A DNA stretch of 57,290 nt from Lachnospiraceae bacterium (GCA_022791815.1 JAAVZU010000076.1:1-57290), one strand, 5' to 3'; positions 43,601 through 52,103 are shown, numbered from the stretch's first letter. Made by a program: numbers and translations. Notes: generated from the sequence alone by a model not told the origin.

Positions 43601-44210
43601 CTGTATAGCAAAATACATTGTCAATAAGATTGCGGTGAGACAACATAACCCCTTTGCTCTTTCCTGTAGTTCCAGAGGTAAATAGTACCATAGCACATTC
43701 CTCTTCCTGTATCTTTGGTTCTGCTTTTTGTCCTTTATATTCTGTAAAGATGTTCTGGATACAATTTACATGCTTTCTATTTTGTAAACAAATGGTTTCT
43801 TTTAGCTTTGGACACTCTACACCAAGTCCTTCTATTAATTCATAATATTCCCAATCATAAAATAATATATCAATATCTGCACGATTCACACAATCACTCA
43901 AGGTAGCAAAATTTAATTGTGTATCCAAAGGAATTGCCACATTGCCATTATACATAATACCTAACAGGGCTGCCAGATATTCATTGCTACTGCCACCCAT
44001 GACACCTATCCGTACTTTTCTTCCAAATTCTTTATTTTTTTCCTCTGCCCAAACTGAAACTTCCTGACATTCTTTTGTAAACTCTTGATAACTAACTTCT
44101 TTTATTTCGTCATTTTCTTCATATCGCAAAAAAATCTTATTTCCATGAATATTACCTGCTCCTGCTACCAAATCATAAATTGTTTTTGTATTCTCGTAAG
44201 ATATCATCAT
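40617..44210 (-). CDS. NRPS-like adenylation-carrier-condensation protein
   Basis: A 1,197-residue single protein. The adenylation domain (about 10-520) has LFTSGTTGKSKG at 176, GYGMSE at 326, TGDLGYVDEEG near 397 and a catalytic Lys in SSKK near 509. A carrier domain follows, with attachment Ser567 (GLDSL), then a condensation domain (about 615-1030) with HIVGDG at 741-746. The last 130 residues resemble the end of another adenylation domain (TGRTARITPSGKVEF, then IEQAICTYGGIERAEVYTFYG) but have no nucleotide-binding core. There is no thioesterase or reductase domain. It may condense one activated acyl or amino acid with a soluble acceptor. Substrate unknown. Confidence 0.88.
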   Translation of the reverse strand: MMISYENTKTIYDLVAGAGNIHGNKIFLRYEENDEIKEVSYQEFTKECQEVSVWAEEKNKEFGRKVRIGVMGGSSNEYLAALLGIMYNGNVAIPLDTQLNFATLSDCVNRADIDILFYDWEYYELIEGLGVECPKLKETICLQNRKHVNCIQNIFTEYKGQKAEPKIQEEECAMVLFTSGTTGKSKGVMLSHRNLIDNVFCYTDPDDQESAVYMNVLPIHHVYCLTEDILVTLRYGCVLCLNQDLAKLVGHIQLFQPTVIRMVPMMAKTLYSRIAVLKEQNKDKSIDEIKEMVFGKKLRKIISGGGYLAPELAECFQNIGMPIAQGYGMSECSPKVAGPDWSRPDKVPSLGKVVERCEVRIVDGEIQVKSPSVMMGYYKDEEETAKAITEDGWLRTGDLGYVDEEGFLYFTGRSKNLIILSNGENVAPEQIENLFDNEPLIEDILVYGDEDRICAEVYPNYRLAEAKGIEDIEKVVEEIIKKHNEDLPTFKRIMQSSIREIPFEKTSSKKIIRGKYFEQKKMEKDKAANLRKPENEMQQKIYNSVSECLGHSQFGIDTDFYQAGLDSLGSVLLLTELFEKFKISITLKELSENATIEKLEAYAANQKENNVDYTKREIYPLTSLQMYFGYVLRGNSTSNLPFLFKLDNRVDLERLKWATEEVFEIHVELKDIIQVHEGVLKNFRDDNRKIDIPITTMTDVEWDKARKELIQPFLHQENEPLFHAGIYKTDSGNYFFFDLAHIVGDGMSMNILFEDINALYKGEKVEKQDYSYYEYILDQMHKDEQGKKVENVQYCLELTKDLKMQKTILLRKDCYDLEHGIHSALRGRLKVNHKKILGYCKKNGVSENVIFLTAFNYCVGIFANEDDVMTTSVHSGRTDSRWNRLIGSLFVTYYFRYTRQPHETVPELLKKSGKQILHTMDNYISNIHADEMFFQYQGDILNINEIGGASAKRQNVELDALPLHMQVFSDAEGYFYELRYWENRFDKELLEIFVQCYECILNAMLEETSVRRLKKHIPEQLHPKHFYIEAGKINEEAGYELIPNVKADTKVKAYVLDDSCIKKPYGGWGDLYIMDYPTKDYLDEMANPYGDGILYLTGRTARITPSGKVEFIEDAGRSVMQETVRGREFPDLYQIEQAICTYGGIERAEVYTFYGNDNNIHIGADLWGENEVAEETLKEFLKDKIKESWIPEQYCFM

Positions 44211-44486
44211 TATATGCCCACTGCCTGACTCTTTAGACAGTAGTTACTCCTTTCTTTTAATAGACATTTATACCAGTTTTGTCCATTATATCATAGATAT
44301 CTTATATAAGAAAGCAGAAATAGAAATAATGGACATTTTTATTGCTTTTGTATATCATCGTTCTAAATTTTCTATAATTTTTGCATATATTTTGTAATCA
44401 TTTAGAATCATGGATATTCCTGTTAGTTATTTTTAAAATAACTGTGGTTTGCAATATAAGACTTGAATAATTATAACTAAATAAAA
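44211..44486. other. Gap upstream of the NRPS-like gene
   Basis: AT-rich sequence between the NRPS-like start and the first MITE-like repeat. I see no gene. A TGCCTGACTCTTTAGACAG hairpin-like motif lies just upstream of the NRPS-like start, and the leftward promoter must be here, but I cannot choose among weak boxes. Confidence 0.35.
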
Positions 44487-44595
44487 GGGGGTGTCACACT
44501 AAACACTATGTATACAAGATAAAATATTAATTGATATCAGTTTGTAACCGTTCAGAAACATTACAGAATTTACTTTTTCTTAATGCGACAGCCCC
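44487..44595. mobile_element. MITE-like element, copy 1
   Basis: It starts GGGGGTGTCACACTAA and ends CTTAATGCGACAGCCCC, imperfect terminal inverted repeats of about 17 bp. The left part shares ATGTAT and ACAAGATA with copy 2 at 45467-45566. A GTAACCGTTCAG...ATTACAGAATTTAC module occupies its right half. No transposase is encoded, so it would need an enzyme in trans. Confidence 0.6.
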
Positions 44596-44611
44596 ATTAA
44601 CAGATATGCCA

Positions 44612-44641
44612 GTAACAGTTCAGCCAGGGCTGACCTGTTAC
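44612..44641. repeat. GTAAC-type palindromic repeat
   Basis: GTAACAGTTCAGCC (44612-44625) faces GGCTGACCTGTTAC (44628-44641), with 13 of 14 pairs; the left arm is identical to that at 27664-27677. Confidence 0.7.
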
Positions 44642-44766
44642 ATATGCCATACTAAAATTATTAAACAGTTTGGGACAAAAGCATATAGAATATGTTATAA
44701 TAAATTCAGTAAAGAAATAATGTTAATTGCCTACTAATTAGTGGACTATAAAAGGAGTGCTTTGAT

Positions 44767-45387
44767 ATGGATACATTTTACAAACATTATAAGCCATCAC
44801 AATATGCTGTCTCTGACACATGGAAAGCTGCAATCGGATTACAACAGGTAGATGGTCTTACTCCATCAAAATACCTGTATCAACTGGCAGATGACAATAT
44901 TAATGGGAAATTAACATTAGATGAAATAGAAGATTTATTATATAATTACCATAAAAATAATGAACATCCAGATACGAAAGAAGCAGATATTGTATCAAAA
45001 CGTATAGCAGAAATTTTATCAGAACCAGCATTTTCCTTCCGTCCAACTACTATGATAAGCATTCACAGACATTTATTTCAGGATTTGGTATCATATGCTG
45101 GTATAATAAGAAAGGTCCTATTTTAAATGGTAACACAGTCATGTATGTAAAAATATTTAAACACTATTGGATTTTCTATTAATACTACATTATTTGCAGA
45201 TAAATCCCTGTATTTTAGAAATGCATTAGTAAGAGCAAATTATGCAGATTATCCGAATGGTATTTCGGAAACAACAAAATATTTAGAAAAGTTCTACGAT
45301 AATCTGCTCTTTCATGGACAACATGAATTGACGAATAAAGAACTGATTTGTTTTCCACTCTTTCCATCGAATAAAGCAGATAAATAG
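44767..45387 (+). pseudogene. Fic-family protein remnant lacking its catalytic core
   Basis: The 119-residue opening frame (44767-45126) matches the N-terminus of Fic proteins: MDTFYKHYKPSQYAVSDTWK, an inhibitory-helix-like region, then FSFRPTTMISIHRHLFQDLVSYAG. It is then frame-shifted (the bases after 45108 read GPILNGNTVMYVK in another frame). After a deletion of roughly 80 codons the C-terminal part resumes as LNTIGFSINTTLFADKSLYF...ALVRANYADYPNGI to a TAG at 45385. The HPFxxGN catalytic motif is gone, so no AMP transfer is possible. The gene lies between two MITE-like repeats. Confidence 0.82.
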
Positions 45388-45466
45388 AATACATTATCAA
45401 ACTTGCTTCCTCTGTTTGGGCTATCCAAATAGCTGCAAGCAAAACTCATAAGAATTGTTAATGAAA

Positions 45467-45566
45467 GGGGCTGCCACACTAAGTATGTATGGAACAGACA
45501 AGATATCGTATGCTTTCAAATTAAATACCACTGTATCTTGTTTGTTCTTCTTAATGCGACAGCCCC
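45467..45566. mobile_element. MITE-like element, copy 2
   Basis: Ends GGGGCTGCCACACTAAG and CTTAATGCGACAGCCCC match as inverted repeats at 14 of 17 positions, with AAA/TTT extending them. An inner inverted repeat, ACAAGATA/TATCTTGT, is present. It lies 18 bp past the phosphofructokinase stop and, read leftward, could also act as its terminator. Confidence 0.6.
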
Positions 45567-45584
45567 TTTTATTTTTGCTATCTT

Positions 45585-46667
45585 TTATTTATCCCCAAAA
45601 GATATTCCAAGAGCCTTCGCTTCTTGTATTATAGAATCCTCTGGATTAACCATCTTTAATTTTCCTGCCACCTCTTCTAATGGTACAGGAACAACTTCAT
45701 TATTTCTCACGCCCACCATATAGCCAAATTTCTCCTTTAAAATTAACTGGCCAGCAGCAGCTCCCAACCGACTAGATAATACCCTGTCATAAGGACAAGG
45801 TTCTCCGCCTCTTTGGGTATGTCCTGGAACAGTGATTCTCACTTCCGTTCCCATCCTCTCCTGAATTTCATTTCCAATCTGATAGGAAATAGAAGGATAA
45901 GGAGATACCTTCCACTTTTTCTTTAATTCTGACTTGCTAAGTTTTGCATCTTCCTTAGAAATAGCACCTTCTGCCACAGCAAGAATAGAAAAATTCTTTC
46001 CTTCCTCTTCTCTTCTTTTTAAGGCTTTGACAATTGCATTAATATCGTAGGGAATTTCTGGTAATAAAATAATATCTGCTCCTCCTGATATTCCTGCATG
46101 TAAAGTAAGCCAGCCTACCTTATGCCCCATAACCTCCACAATAAATACCCTGCTATGAGATGCTGCTGTGGTATGAATACAGTCAATGGCATTGGTTGCA
46201 ATATTTACTGCACTTTGAAATCCAAAAGTAATATCCGTTCCCCAAATATCGTTATCAATTGTTTTAGGAAGTGTTACAACATTACACCCCTCTTCTCTTA
46301 GCAGATTTGCAGTCTTATGGGTTCCATTTCCTCCTAAAATAACAAGACAATCCAGCTTCCACTTTTTATAATTTTCTTTCATTGCTTTTACCTTGTCTAA
46401 TCCATTCTCATCTGGTGTACGCATCTTTTTAAAAGGCTGTCTGGATGTTCCAAGAATGGTTCCTCCTAAAGTTAAAATTCCAGAGAAATCTCTTGGCTCC
46501 ATTTTTCGGTAATTGCCATAAATAAGTCCCTTATAACCATCCAATATGCCTAATATCTCTATCTTTGAATCAGCGTGGTATAATGTCTTGGCAACTCCTC
46601 GCATAGTTGCATTTAAACTCTGACAATCTCCACCACTTGTTAATAATGCCACTCTTTTTATATTCAT
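45585..46667 (-). CDS. 6-phosphofructokinase family enzyme
   Basis: A 360-residue PFK-A family enzyme; the ATG at 46667 (MNIKRVALLTSGGD) is preferred to the TTG at 46676, which lies one base from the GGAGA site. Motifs: LTSGGDCQSLNA (9-20), GGNGTHKTA (112-120), PKTIDNDIWGTD (134-145), EVMGH and PGHTQRGGEP. Compared with the E. coli enzyme, the position-104 residue is Gly (ATP type) while the position-124 residue is Lys (K135 here, PPi type), and Asp103 is Asn. The phosphoryl donor therefore cannot be called from these residues. It catalyses fructose 6-phosphate to fructose 1,6-bisphosphate. Confidence 0.9.
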   Translation of the reverse strand: MNIKRVALLTSGGDCQSLNATMRGVAKTLYHADSKIEILGILDGYKGLIYGNYRKMEPRDFSGILTLGGTILGTSRQPFKKMRTPDENGLDKVKAMKENYKKWKLDCLVILGGNGTHKTANLLREEGCNVVTLPKTIDNDIWGTDITFGFQSAVNIATNAIDCIHTTAASHSRVFIVEVMGHKVGWLTLHAGISGGADIILLPEIPYDINAIVKALKRREEEGKNFSILAVAEGAISKEDAKLSKSELKKKWKVSPYPSISYQIGNEIQERMGTEVRITVPGHTQRGGEPCPYDRVLSSRLGAAAGQLILKEKFGYMVGVRNNEVVPVPLEEVAGKLKMVNPEDSIIQEAKALGISFGDK

Positions 46668-46760
46668 TGTAAACAATCTCCTTTCTTTATTAAAGTTTAA
46701 TCAGAAAAGGAAGAACCCTGTCCAGTTCTTCCTTCTTCAGAATTATTATCTCCATCTCAT

Positions 46761-47573
46761 CTATAAAGAAAAGTCAATCTTTGCACCTTTATTCGCCTCT
46801 TCTTGTGCCGTTTTTGCAAAGAACATATTCTGTTCTTCCTGTTCCTTTTCTTCTGCCTGACGTTCTTTAATTTTCTTAATCAACTCTTCGATGGAATCAG
46901 CAGTTATTATTCTGGATTTTGAATCTCTAAATTCCTCCAGCTTTTCCTTTTCTTCTGCTTTCTTCTTCTCTGCCTTTTCCTTATTACGGATTTCTTTTTG
47001 TTCTTCCATACGTTTTGCATCTTGCTCTCTTTGCTCATCCAAAACAGCAAAATACTTTACTTTGCCTTCTTTATCTACAGTCATACCAATGGTGGAAACC
47101 TTATCCGCATCTTCTCCAAGTTCTTCTTTGATGTTTCCCATCTTGCCAAGTCCCATATCTAGGATCTCTTCATACTTGGTTCTAGTGTCTTCTTCTGCTG
47201 CCATTTTCTCAAGTAATTCAGGAGTAATTACAATAGCATAATCTTTTGATGCTCCTGCCATAAGTGCATTCGCTTCTTCCTCTGTATGATAATCTGCTAC
47301 AATAACATCTGCTATGTTGTATTTTTCTTTTAATTGTGTCAGATAGCCCTGCGCCTCTTTGCTTAACCTAGATATATCATAAGTTTCCACTTTACTTGTT
47401 TTTTCAAATCTGTCCACTTTATTCTGTCTTGCATATTCTGATGTCTTACTTTCTTGTGTCCGTCTTTCTGCCATATCATTGTTGGCAGTTCTCTGGTTCT
47501 TAACTCCTTTGTTTTGGTACTTCCCTGTCTGTGTCTGTTGATAACGGTTATATACTACATCTGTAATTCCCAT
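46761..47573 (-). CDS. DUF6033 family protein
   Basis: A 270-residue hydrophilic protein. The N-terminus MGITDVVYNRYQQTQTGK and the central YDISRLSKEAQGYLTQLKEKYNIADVIVAD block are those of DUF6033, common in Lachnospiraceae and other Clostridia. From about residue 175 it is an almost uninterrupted charged helix (EQREQDAKRMEEQKEIRNKE onward), probably a coiled coil. There is no signal peptide. The function is unknown. The 363-bp gap upstream (47574-47936) is AT-rich and contains only its promoter region and a palindromic repeat. Confidence 0.78.
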   Translation of the reverse strand: MGITDVVYNRYQQTQTGKYQNKGVKNQRTANNDMAERRTQESKTSEYARQNKVDRFEKTSKVETYDISRLSKEAQGYLTQLKEKYNIADVIVADYHTEEEANALMAGASKDYAIVITPELLEKMAAEEDTRTKYEEILDMGLGKMGNIKEELGEDADKVSTIGMTVDKEGKVKYFAVLDEQREQDAKRMEEQKEIRNKEKAEKKKAEEKEKLEEFRDSKSRIITADSIEELIKKIKERQAEEKEQEEQNMFFAKTAQEEANKGAKIDFSL

Positions 47574-47898
47574 AATCCTTACCTCCTTGTATACTCACAC
47601 AAATAATTGACTACAATCTAGTCAAGCTAACTATTTTGACTCTATTTACAGAATAATAATAACATGACTAAACTATAACATTTTAAGTTTATTTACACTT
47701 TTTTAACCTTTATATTTGTATCGGTAAATTTTAACTCTATGATAACTAATTTTTGAAATTTTGTCTATTTATTCCAAATATTTATCTTTTTTTCTGATAA
47801 CAATTCAAGTAGGTTTGTACATTTACTGCACTGACCATAAGAACACGTAAAACAGAAGCTGGATTTGGCAAATATCAATACGAATCTTGCTAGGTTCT

Positions 47899-47930
47899 GT
47901 AACAGTTTAGCCTATGGATTGAACTGTTAC
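47899..47930. repeat. GTAAC-type palindromic repeat after exonuclease III
   Basis: GTAACAGTTTAGCC (47899-47912) faces GGATTGAACTGTTAC to 47930. It ends 6 bp before the exonuclease stop. A T run follows only on the plus strand. Confidence 0.6.
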
Positions 47931-47936
47931 ATTTTT

Positions 47937-48689
47937 TTACTGAATTTCCAAAATAACTGGACAATGGTCAGATCCTAGAATTTCTGTATCAATTTTAGCA
48001 TCCTGCAAACGTTCCTTTAAACCTTGTGATGTAATAAAATAGTCAATCCGCCATCCTGCATTTTTTTCTCTTGCTTTAAAGCGATAAGACCACCATGAAT
48101 AAATTCCTTCCTGTTCTGGATAAAAATAACGGAAGGTGTCAATAAATCCTTGTTCTAATAAATTTGAAAATTTTCCACGTTCTTCATCTGTAAACCCTGC
48201 ATTCTTTCGATTGGTTTTTGGATTTTTTAAGTCAATCTCCTTGTGTGCTACATTTAAGTCTCCGCAGAATATGACTGGTTTCTTTTTCTCTAGTTCTTTT
48301 TGAAAAGCAAGAAAATCATCCTCCCATTTCATCCGGTAATCCAATCTTGCCAGTTCACTTTGAGAATTTGGTGTATACACTGTAGTAAAGAAAAAGTCTT
48401 CAAATTCCAATGTGATGACACGTCCCTCCTCGTCATGCTCCTCTATTCCTATGCCATATTGTACTGAAATAGGTTCTTGTTTTGTAAATATTGCTGTTCC
48501 AGAATATCCTTTCTTTTTAGCATAATTCCAGTATTGATAATATCCTGGTGTATCTAATTCAATTTGTCCCTCCTGCAATTTTGTTTCCTGCACACAAAAA
48601 ATATCAGCATCAGCTTGGGTAAAATATTCCATAAATCCTTTTCCCACACATGCTCTCAAACCATTTACATTCCATGATATAAATTTCAA
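47937..48689 (-). CDS. xth: Exodeoxyribonuclease III
   Basis: A 250-residue AP endonuclease/3'-5' exonuclease of normal length. The start is the TTG at 48689 (read [19 protein letters not shown]), 7 bases after GGAGGG; longer upstream starts give a non-homologous extension. Motifs: [36 protein letters not shown] and the final GSDHCPV with catalytic Asp and His. It acts in base-excision repair. Confidence 0.93.
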   Translation of the reverse strand: MKFISWNVNGLRACVGKGFMEYFTQADADIFCVQETKLQEGQIELDTPGYYQYWNYAKKKGYSGTAIFTKQEPISVQYGIGIEEHDEEGRVITLEFEDFFFTTVYTPNSQSELARLDYRMKWEDDFLAFQKELEKKKPVIFCGDLNVAHKEIDLKNPKTNRKNAGFTDEERGKFSNLLEQGFIDTFRYFYPEQEGIYSWWSYRFKAREKNAGWRIDYFITSQGLKERLQDAKIDTEILGSDHCPVILEIQ

Positions 48690-48790
48690 ATCTTTTCCCT
48701 CCATATAAAATAAACTTAACCAAACTGTTCTTATTCTATCACACATATCTGCCATTGAAAACTATTATCTCCATAAAATTATTATGATAT

Positions 48791-48850
48791 GTAACTGTTC
48801 AGGGAAGTCTGCACGCTCCGTTGTGCAAAGCCTTAAAATTGTTCAGTTAC
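48791..48850. repeat. GTAAC-type repeat with inserted hairpin
   Basis: GTAACTGTTCAG at 48791 and GTTCAGTTAC at 48841-48850 bracket a GCAC/GTGC hairpin. A partial relative, GTAACAATTCACCC, follows at about 48906. The rest of the gap to 49045 shows only the deaminase Shine-Dalgarno region. Confidence 0.55.
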
Positions 48851-49045
48851 CTTACTATTACATTTGCATTCTATACCTAAAAATGATAAAATAATTTCAA
48901 AATATGTAACAATTCACCCATGCCATTCATACTTTGCCAGAATATGCATAATGGCTGAAAATATTATAAAATTGACTGGCATAATATGAATATACAGCAT
49001 TACATATAAAGGTATACAAAAGTGAACAGAAAGGCTGATGCAAGA

Positions 49046-49525
49046 ATGAAACGAGAAGATTATTTAAGTTGGGATGCTTATTTTATGGGAATTGCCATGT
49101 TATCAGCAAAAAGAAGTAAAGATCCAAACACTAGTGTTGGTGCATGTATTGTAGGGCAAGATAACCGCATTCTCTCTCTAGGATACAATGGCATGCCTCG
49201 GGGCTGTTCTGATGATACATATCCTTGGGAACGGGAAGGAGATGAGTTAGAAACGAAATATCTGTATGTATGCCATGCAGAATTGAATGCTATTTTGAAT
49301 TATACTGGTACAAATATGTCTGGTGCTAAGATTTATACTACCCTTTTCCCTTGTAATGAATGTACAAAAGCTCTAATTCAGGCAGGCATTAAAGAAGTGA
49401 TTTATATCTCTGACAAATATGCTGCTACTGCCAGTGTAATTGCCGCAAAAAAAATGATGAAAAGTGCTGGTGTTCTCTACCGCCCTTATGAATCCATGAA
49501 TCAGACAATTGAGTTACCACTTTAA
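49046..49525 (+). CDS. dCMP deaminase (ComEB-type)
   Basis: A 159-residue zinc-dependent deaminase. I choose the ATG at 49046 (MKREDYLSWDAYFMGIA), 12 bases after AGAAAGG; an in-frame GTG at 49022 is an alternative. The zinc site is HAELNAIL (His, Glu) plus PCNECTKALIQ (two Cys); CSDDTYPWERE matches dCMP deaminases with a regulatory insertion. It supplies dUMP for thymidylate synthesis. It is monocistronic and one of the few rightward genes outside the element. Confidence 0.92.
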   Translation: MKREDYLSWDAYFMGIAMLSAKRSKDPNTSVGACIVGQDNRILSLGYNGMPRGCSDDTYPWEREGDELETKYLYVCHAELNAILNYTGTNMSGAKIYTTLFPCNECTKALIQAGIKEVIYISDKYAATASVIAAKKMMKSAGVLYRPYESMNQTIELPL

Positions 49526-49535
49526 ATTCAAAAGA

Positions 49536-49569
49536 AAAAGGAATTGCCTGTTTTATAGCAATTCCTTTT
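49536..49569 (+). terminator. dCMP deaminase terminator
   Basis: AAAAGGAATTGC (49536-49547) and GCAATTCCTTTT (49558-49569) form a perfect 12-bp stem, followed by CTTTATA, 11 bases past the stop. Confidence 0.85.
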
Positions 49570-49633
49570 CTTTATAGTATATAACAAATACATTATTCTA
49601 TTTATCCATCTATTCCATCTAATTTCTATTACT

Positions 49634-49704
49634 GTAACTGTTCAGAATCACGAACAGTTACGTTTAAGCCCATAATAATTCGCCTTCGGTGAAGGGACTT
49701 AAAC
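49634..49704. repeat. GTAAC-type repeat followed by a second hairpin
   Basis: GTAACTGTTC (49634-49643) pairs perfectly with GAACAGTTAC (49652-49661). The next base begins GTTTAAG...CTTAAAC (49662-49704) with an inner CGCCTTCGGTG hairpin, then ATTGCAGAATTTACTTT, the same tail as at 44544-44578. The remaining gap to 49897 contains no gene. Confidence 0.7.
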
Positions 49705-49897
49705 ATTGCAGAATTTACTTTAATAGTTACCTATTATTTCTGTCTGGTTCTTAGCCATAATCATAGAAGTTATATTCAATCCAATAACTGTTGCTACCTT
49801 CATCATTTGATTAGAAACTATCATTTTTATTATCAATATTATTTTTATTCACACACTACCTCTATTCTCTTATACCTCAATTATATCTAATGTCCTT

Positions 49898-50587
49898 CTA
49901 TTCCTTTTTACTAATTGTAATATTTCCAGACAACTTAGAAATATTATCCCCACCAGACACTACACTGCCAAGCTCATATAATTCAGATGCCGAACCAGCA
50001 GCTTCGTAAAACATGACCACATCTCCCCAAGGTGCATAATAGGCTAATGAACCTTTCTTGCCCTTTGAAATTGGTGTATCATTGGTGTTTAACTTTGTTG
50101 GTGGATAAAATATTTTTTCATTATCACTATAATTTTCTATCTTTAAAGTTAATGGCAGCTGATTATACAAATCCTTTGCAGCCTTGCTATTATTTAACTG
50201 GTAGACAATTGTATATTTGTTGGACTTCACCATAATTTTAGGATTTTTAGAAGCTGCTGCATTACTTTTCTTTACTACTGTAATACGACAGGTAAGTTTT
50301 TTACTTCCTATCTTTGCCTGCAATTTTGCTTTTCCCACTTTTTTTCCTTTGACTTTTACACTTTTTTCTCCTTTTGTTATTGAGATATTTTTCTTGCCAG
50401 CAAGTATCTTCCATGAAACTTTTTCTGATGTATTCTTAACTTTTATAGTTTTTGTCTTTCCTACATTTACCGTTACTTTTGTCTGACTAAGACTGATTTT
50501 TGCATCTGCTACAAATTTAGTTGTCAATAACGAAAATAATATTATAAGGAAACCTGCTGTTAATATTTTACTTCTTGCAATCTTCAT
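49898..50587 (-). CDS. Secreted Big2-cyclophilin-like protein
   Basis: A 229-residue exported protein. A signal peptide (MKIARSKILTAGFLIILFSL to about 29) is followed by a Big2-like domain (about 30-105: KISLSQTKVTVNVGKTKTIK, then VKGKKVGKAKLQAKIGSKK) and a cyclophilin-like domain (about 125-229: AKDLYNQLPLTLKIENYSDN, GSLAYYAPWGDVVMFYE, LYELGSVVSGGDNI). Cyclophilin-like proteins of this type are common near redox genes in Clostridia; the activity is unproven. It lies upstream of nothing co-directional but 60 bp from the CMD protein gene on the same strand. Confidence 0.8.
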   Translation of the reverse strand: MKIARSKILTAGFLIILFSLLTTKFVADAKISLSQTKVTVNVGKTKTIKVKNTSEKVSWKILAGKKNISITKGEKSVKVKGKKVGKAKLQAKIGSKKLTCRITVVKKSNAAASKNPKIMVKSNKYTIVYQLNNSKAAKDLYNQLPLTLKIENYSDNEKIFYPPTKLNTNDTPISKGKKGSLAYYAPWGDVVMFYEAAGSASELYELGSVVSGGDNISKLSGNITISKKE

Positions 50588-50646
50588 ATCCTATCCCCCT
50601 TTTATTTCGTCATTTTTATGTCTACCATCTTTTATCCTTTTCTCCT

Positions 50647-51342
50647 CTAATCATTCCCTTCTGCCGCTTTATTCACACATGCAACTGCATTCAGGCTTCT
50701 TGGATAACCAATATATGGAAGACACTGGGATATGACCCGAATCAAGAAATCCCTGTCATTTCCCAAGTTCATATTTCCCTTTGCATGAGCAGTTAATTGG
50801 GGTTCACAGCCACCTTGTGCTGCCAGAAAACAAAAAGTAATCATTTCCCTTTGTGCTAAACTAAGTCCAGTTCTGGTATAGTAATCACCAAAACAATTTG
50901 CCGCCAGCCAACGATTGATATGTCCTTTTTTCCATGCCTCTTTCATACCATCTCCAAAAATATCTGCCTGAGCCTGTACCCCTTTCTCTAAACGGTCTTC
51001 CATTGTTGTTGTTGCCTGTCCCTCCAAAGGAAGTGTTATTCCTTGCTCAGCGAAAATCTCATTTGTTACCGTTAGAAATGGCAGTATCCTGCCAATCCCA
51101 AGATAATCCACGGATTGATAAACAATCTCTTTTACCATAACTGGAGTAAGTCCTGCTTCTAATGCCTTAGGAAGTATCATTCTATATGGCTCTACACTCT
51201 GGCAGCCAATTAGTGTTGCCAGAATTGCCATATACCTAGTATCCTCTGGAAGCTGCTGTCCTTCCTCATTTACAACTTCCTTATAAGCAAACTGTTCAAA
51301 CCTTTCCATAAATTCTGGATCTGTTTCATGTAAATTCATCAT
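50647..51342 (-). CDS. Carboxymuconolactone decarboxylase family protein
   Basis: A 231-residue protein from the ATG at 51342 (MMNLHETDPEFMERF), behind GGAGG; the frame opens at 51384. Two CMD repeats are visible: ATLIGCQSVEPYRMILPKALEAG and MITFCFLAAQGGCEPQLTAHAKGNMNLG. The second carries only one Cys, so a typical AhpD CxxC peroxidase site is absent. It probably catalyses a decarboxylation or hydroperoxide-type reaction on a small molecule. It pairs with the cupin gene immediately upstream, a common arrangement. Confidence 0.88.
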   Translation of the reverse strand: MMNLHETDPEFMERFEQFAYKEVVNEEGQQLPEDTRYMAILATLIGCQSVEPYRMILPKALEAGLTPVMVKEIVYQSVDYLGIGRILPFLTVTNEIFAEQGITLPLEGQATTTMEDRLEKGVQAQADIFGDGMKEAWKKGHINRWLAANCFGDYYTRTGLSLAQREMITFCFLAAQGGCEPQLTAHAKGNMNLGNDRDFLIRVISQCLPYIGYPRSLNAVACVNKAAEGND

Positions 51343-51389
51343 TGTTATATCCTCCTTCATATTAGAATATTTTCTGTACTGCACATTAT

Positions 51390-51836
51390 TTAATCTTTAC
51401 CTTCTAACTTGCTGTAAGCCTCATCATCTACTGCTTCCAACCACTCATTGCTGGTATCCACGCCAGGAACTTCCACTGCAATATGGCTAAACCAGCTGTC
51501 TACCTTTGCACCATGCCAATGCTTTACTTCTGGTGGTATGGTAATAACCATCCCAGGTTCTAAACTAACTGCTTCCTTGCCCTCTTCCTGATACCAGCCG
51601 CTTCCAGCAGTACAAATTAAAAGCTGTCCGCCACCGCTCTTTGCATGATGGATATGCCAATTATTGCGACACCCTGGTTCAAAGGTAACATTTGCCAAAA
51701 ATACATCACACTCTCCTGGATGGGTAAGGGGATTCAAGTACGAATTCCCAATAAAATACTGGGCAAATGCATCATTTTCCTTTCCTAATCCAAATACATT
51801 TTGTTTGTCAAATTCATTTTTGTTTTCAATTCTCAT
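51390..51836 (-). CDS. Cupin domain protein
   Basis: A 148-residue single-domain cupin. Motif 1 (NWHIHHAKSGGGQLLICTAGSG) supplies metal-binding His residues, and motif 2 (PGMVITIPPEVKHWHGA) the last His. AGGAGG precedes the ATG. CMD-cupin pairs often lie near flavodoxin genes, as here (54514-55363). The exact reaction is unknown. The gap to 52103 contains only AT-rich sequence. Confidence 0.88.
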   Translation of the reverse strand: MRIENKNEFDKQNVFGLGKENDAFAQYFIGNSYLNPLTHPGECDVFLANVTFEPGCRNNWHIHHAKSGGGQLLICTAGSGWYQEEGKEAVSLEPGMVITIPPEVKHWHGAKVDSWFSHIAVEVPGVDTSNEWLEAVDDEAYSKLEGKD

Positions 51837-52103
51837 AATCGTTTCCTCCTATTAAATTCAAACCATTTAGGTATTTGTAACACTACTTCTTATTCTTATC
51901 TAAAATATACACACTATAAGCAAAACCTAACTTGAGTTTTTCAATCACCTTTAATAATTGTCAGCATCACAAATATCTTCTTTTCCTTATAAATCTATCA
52001 TACAAAACTTTTGTTTCTATGTCTAATACTTATGATGAATTTCAAGAAATGCCTACTAGGCATATTTCAAATTTTTTATTCTTATTCTTTAGAATGAAAA
52101 ATT

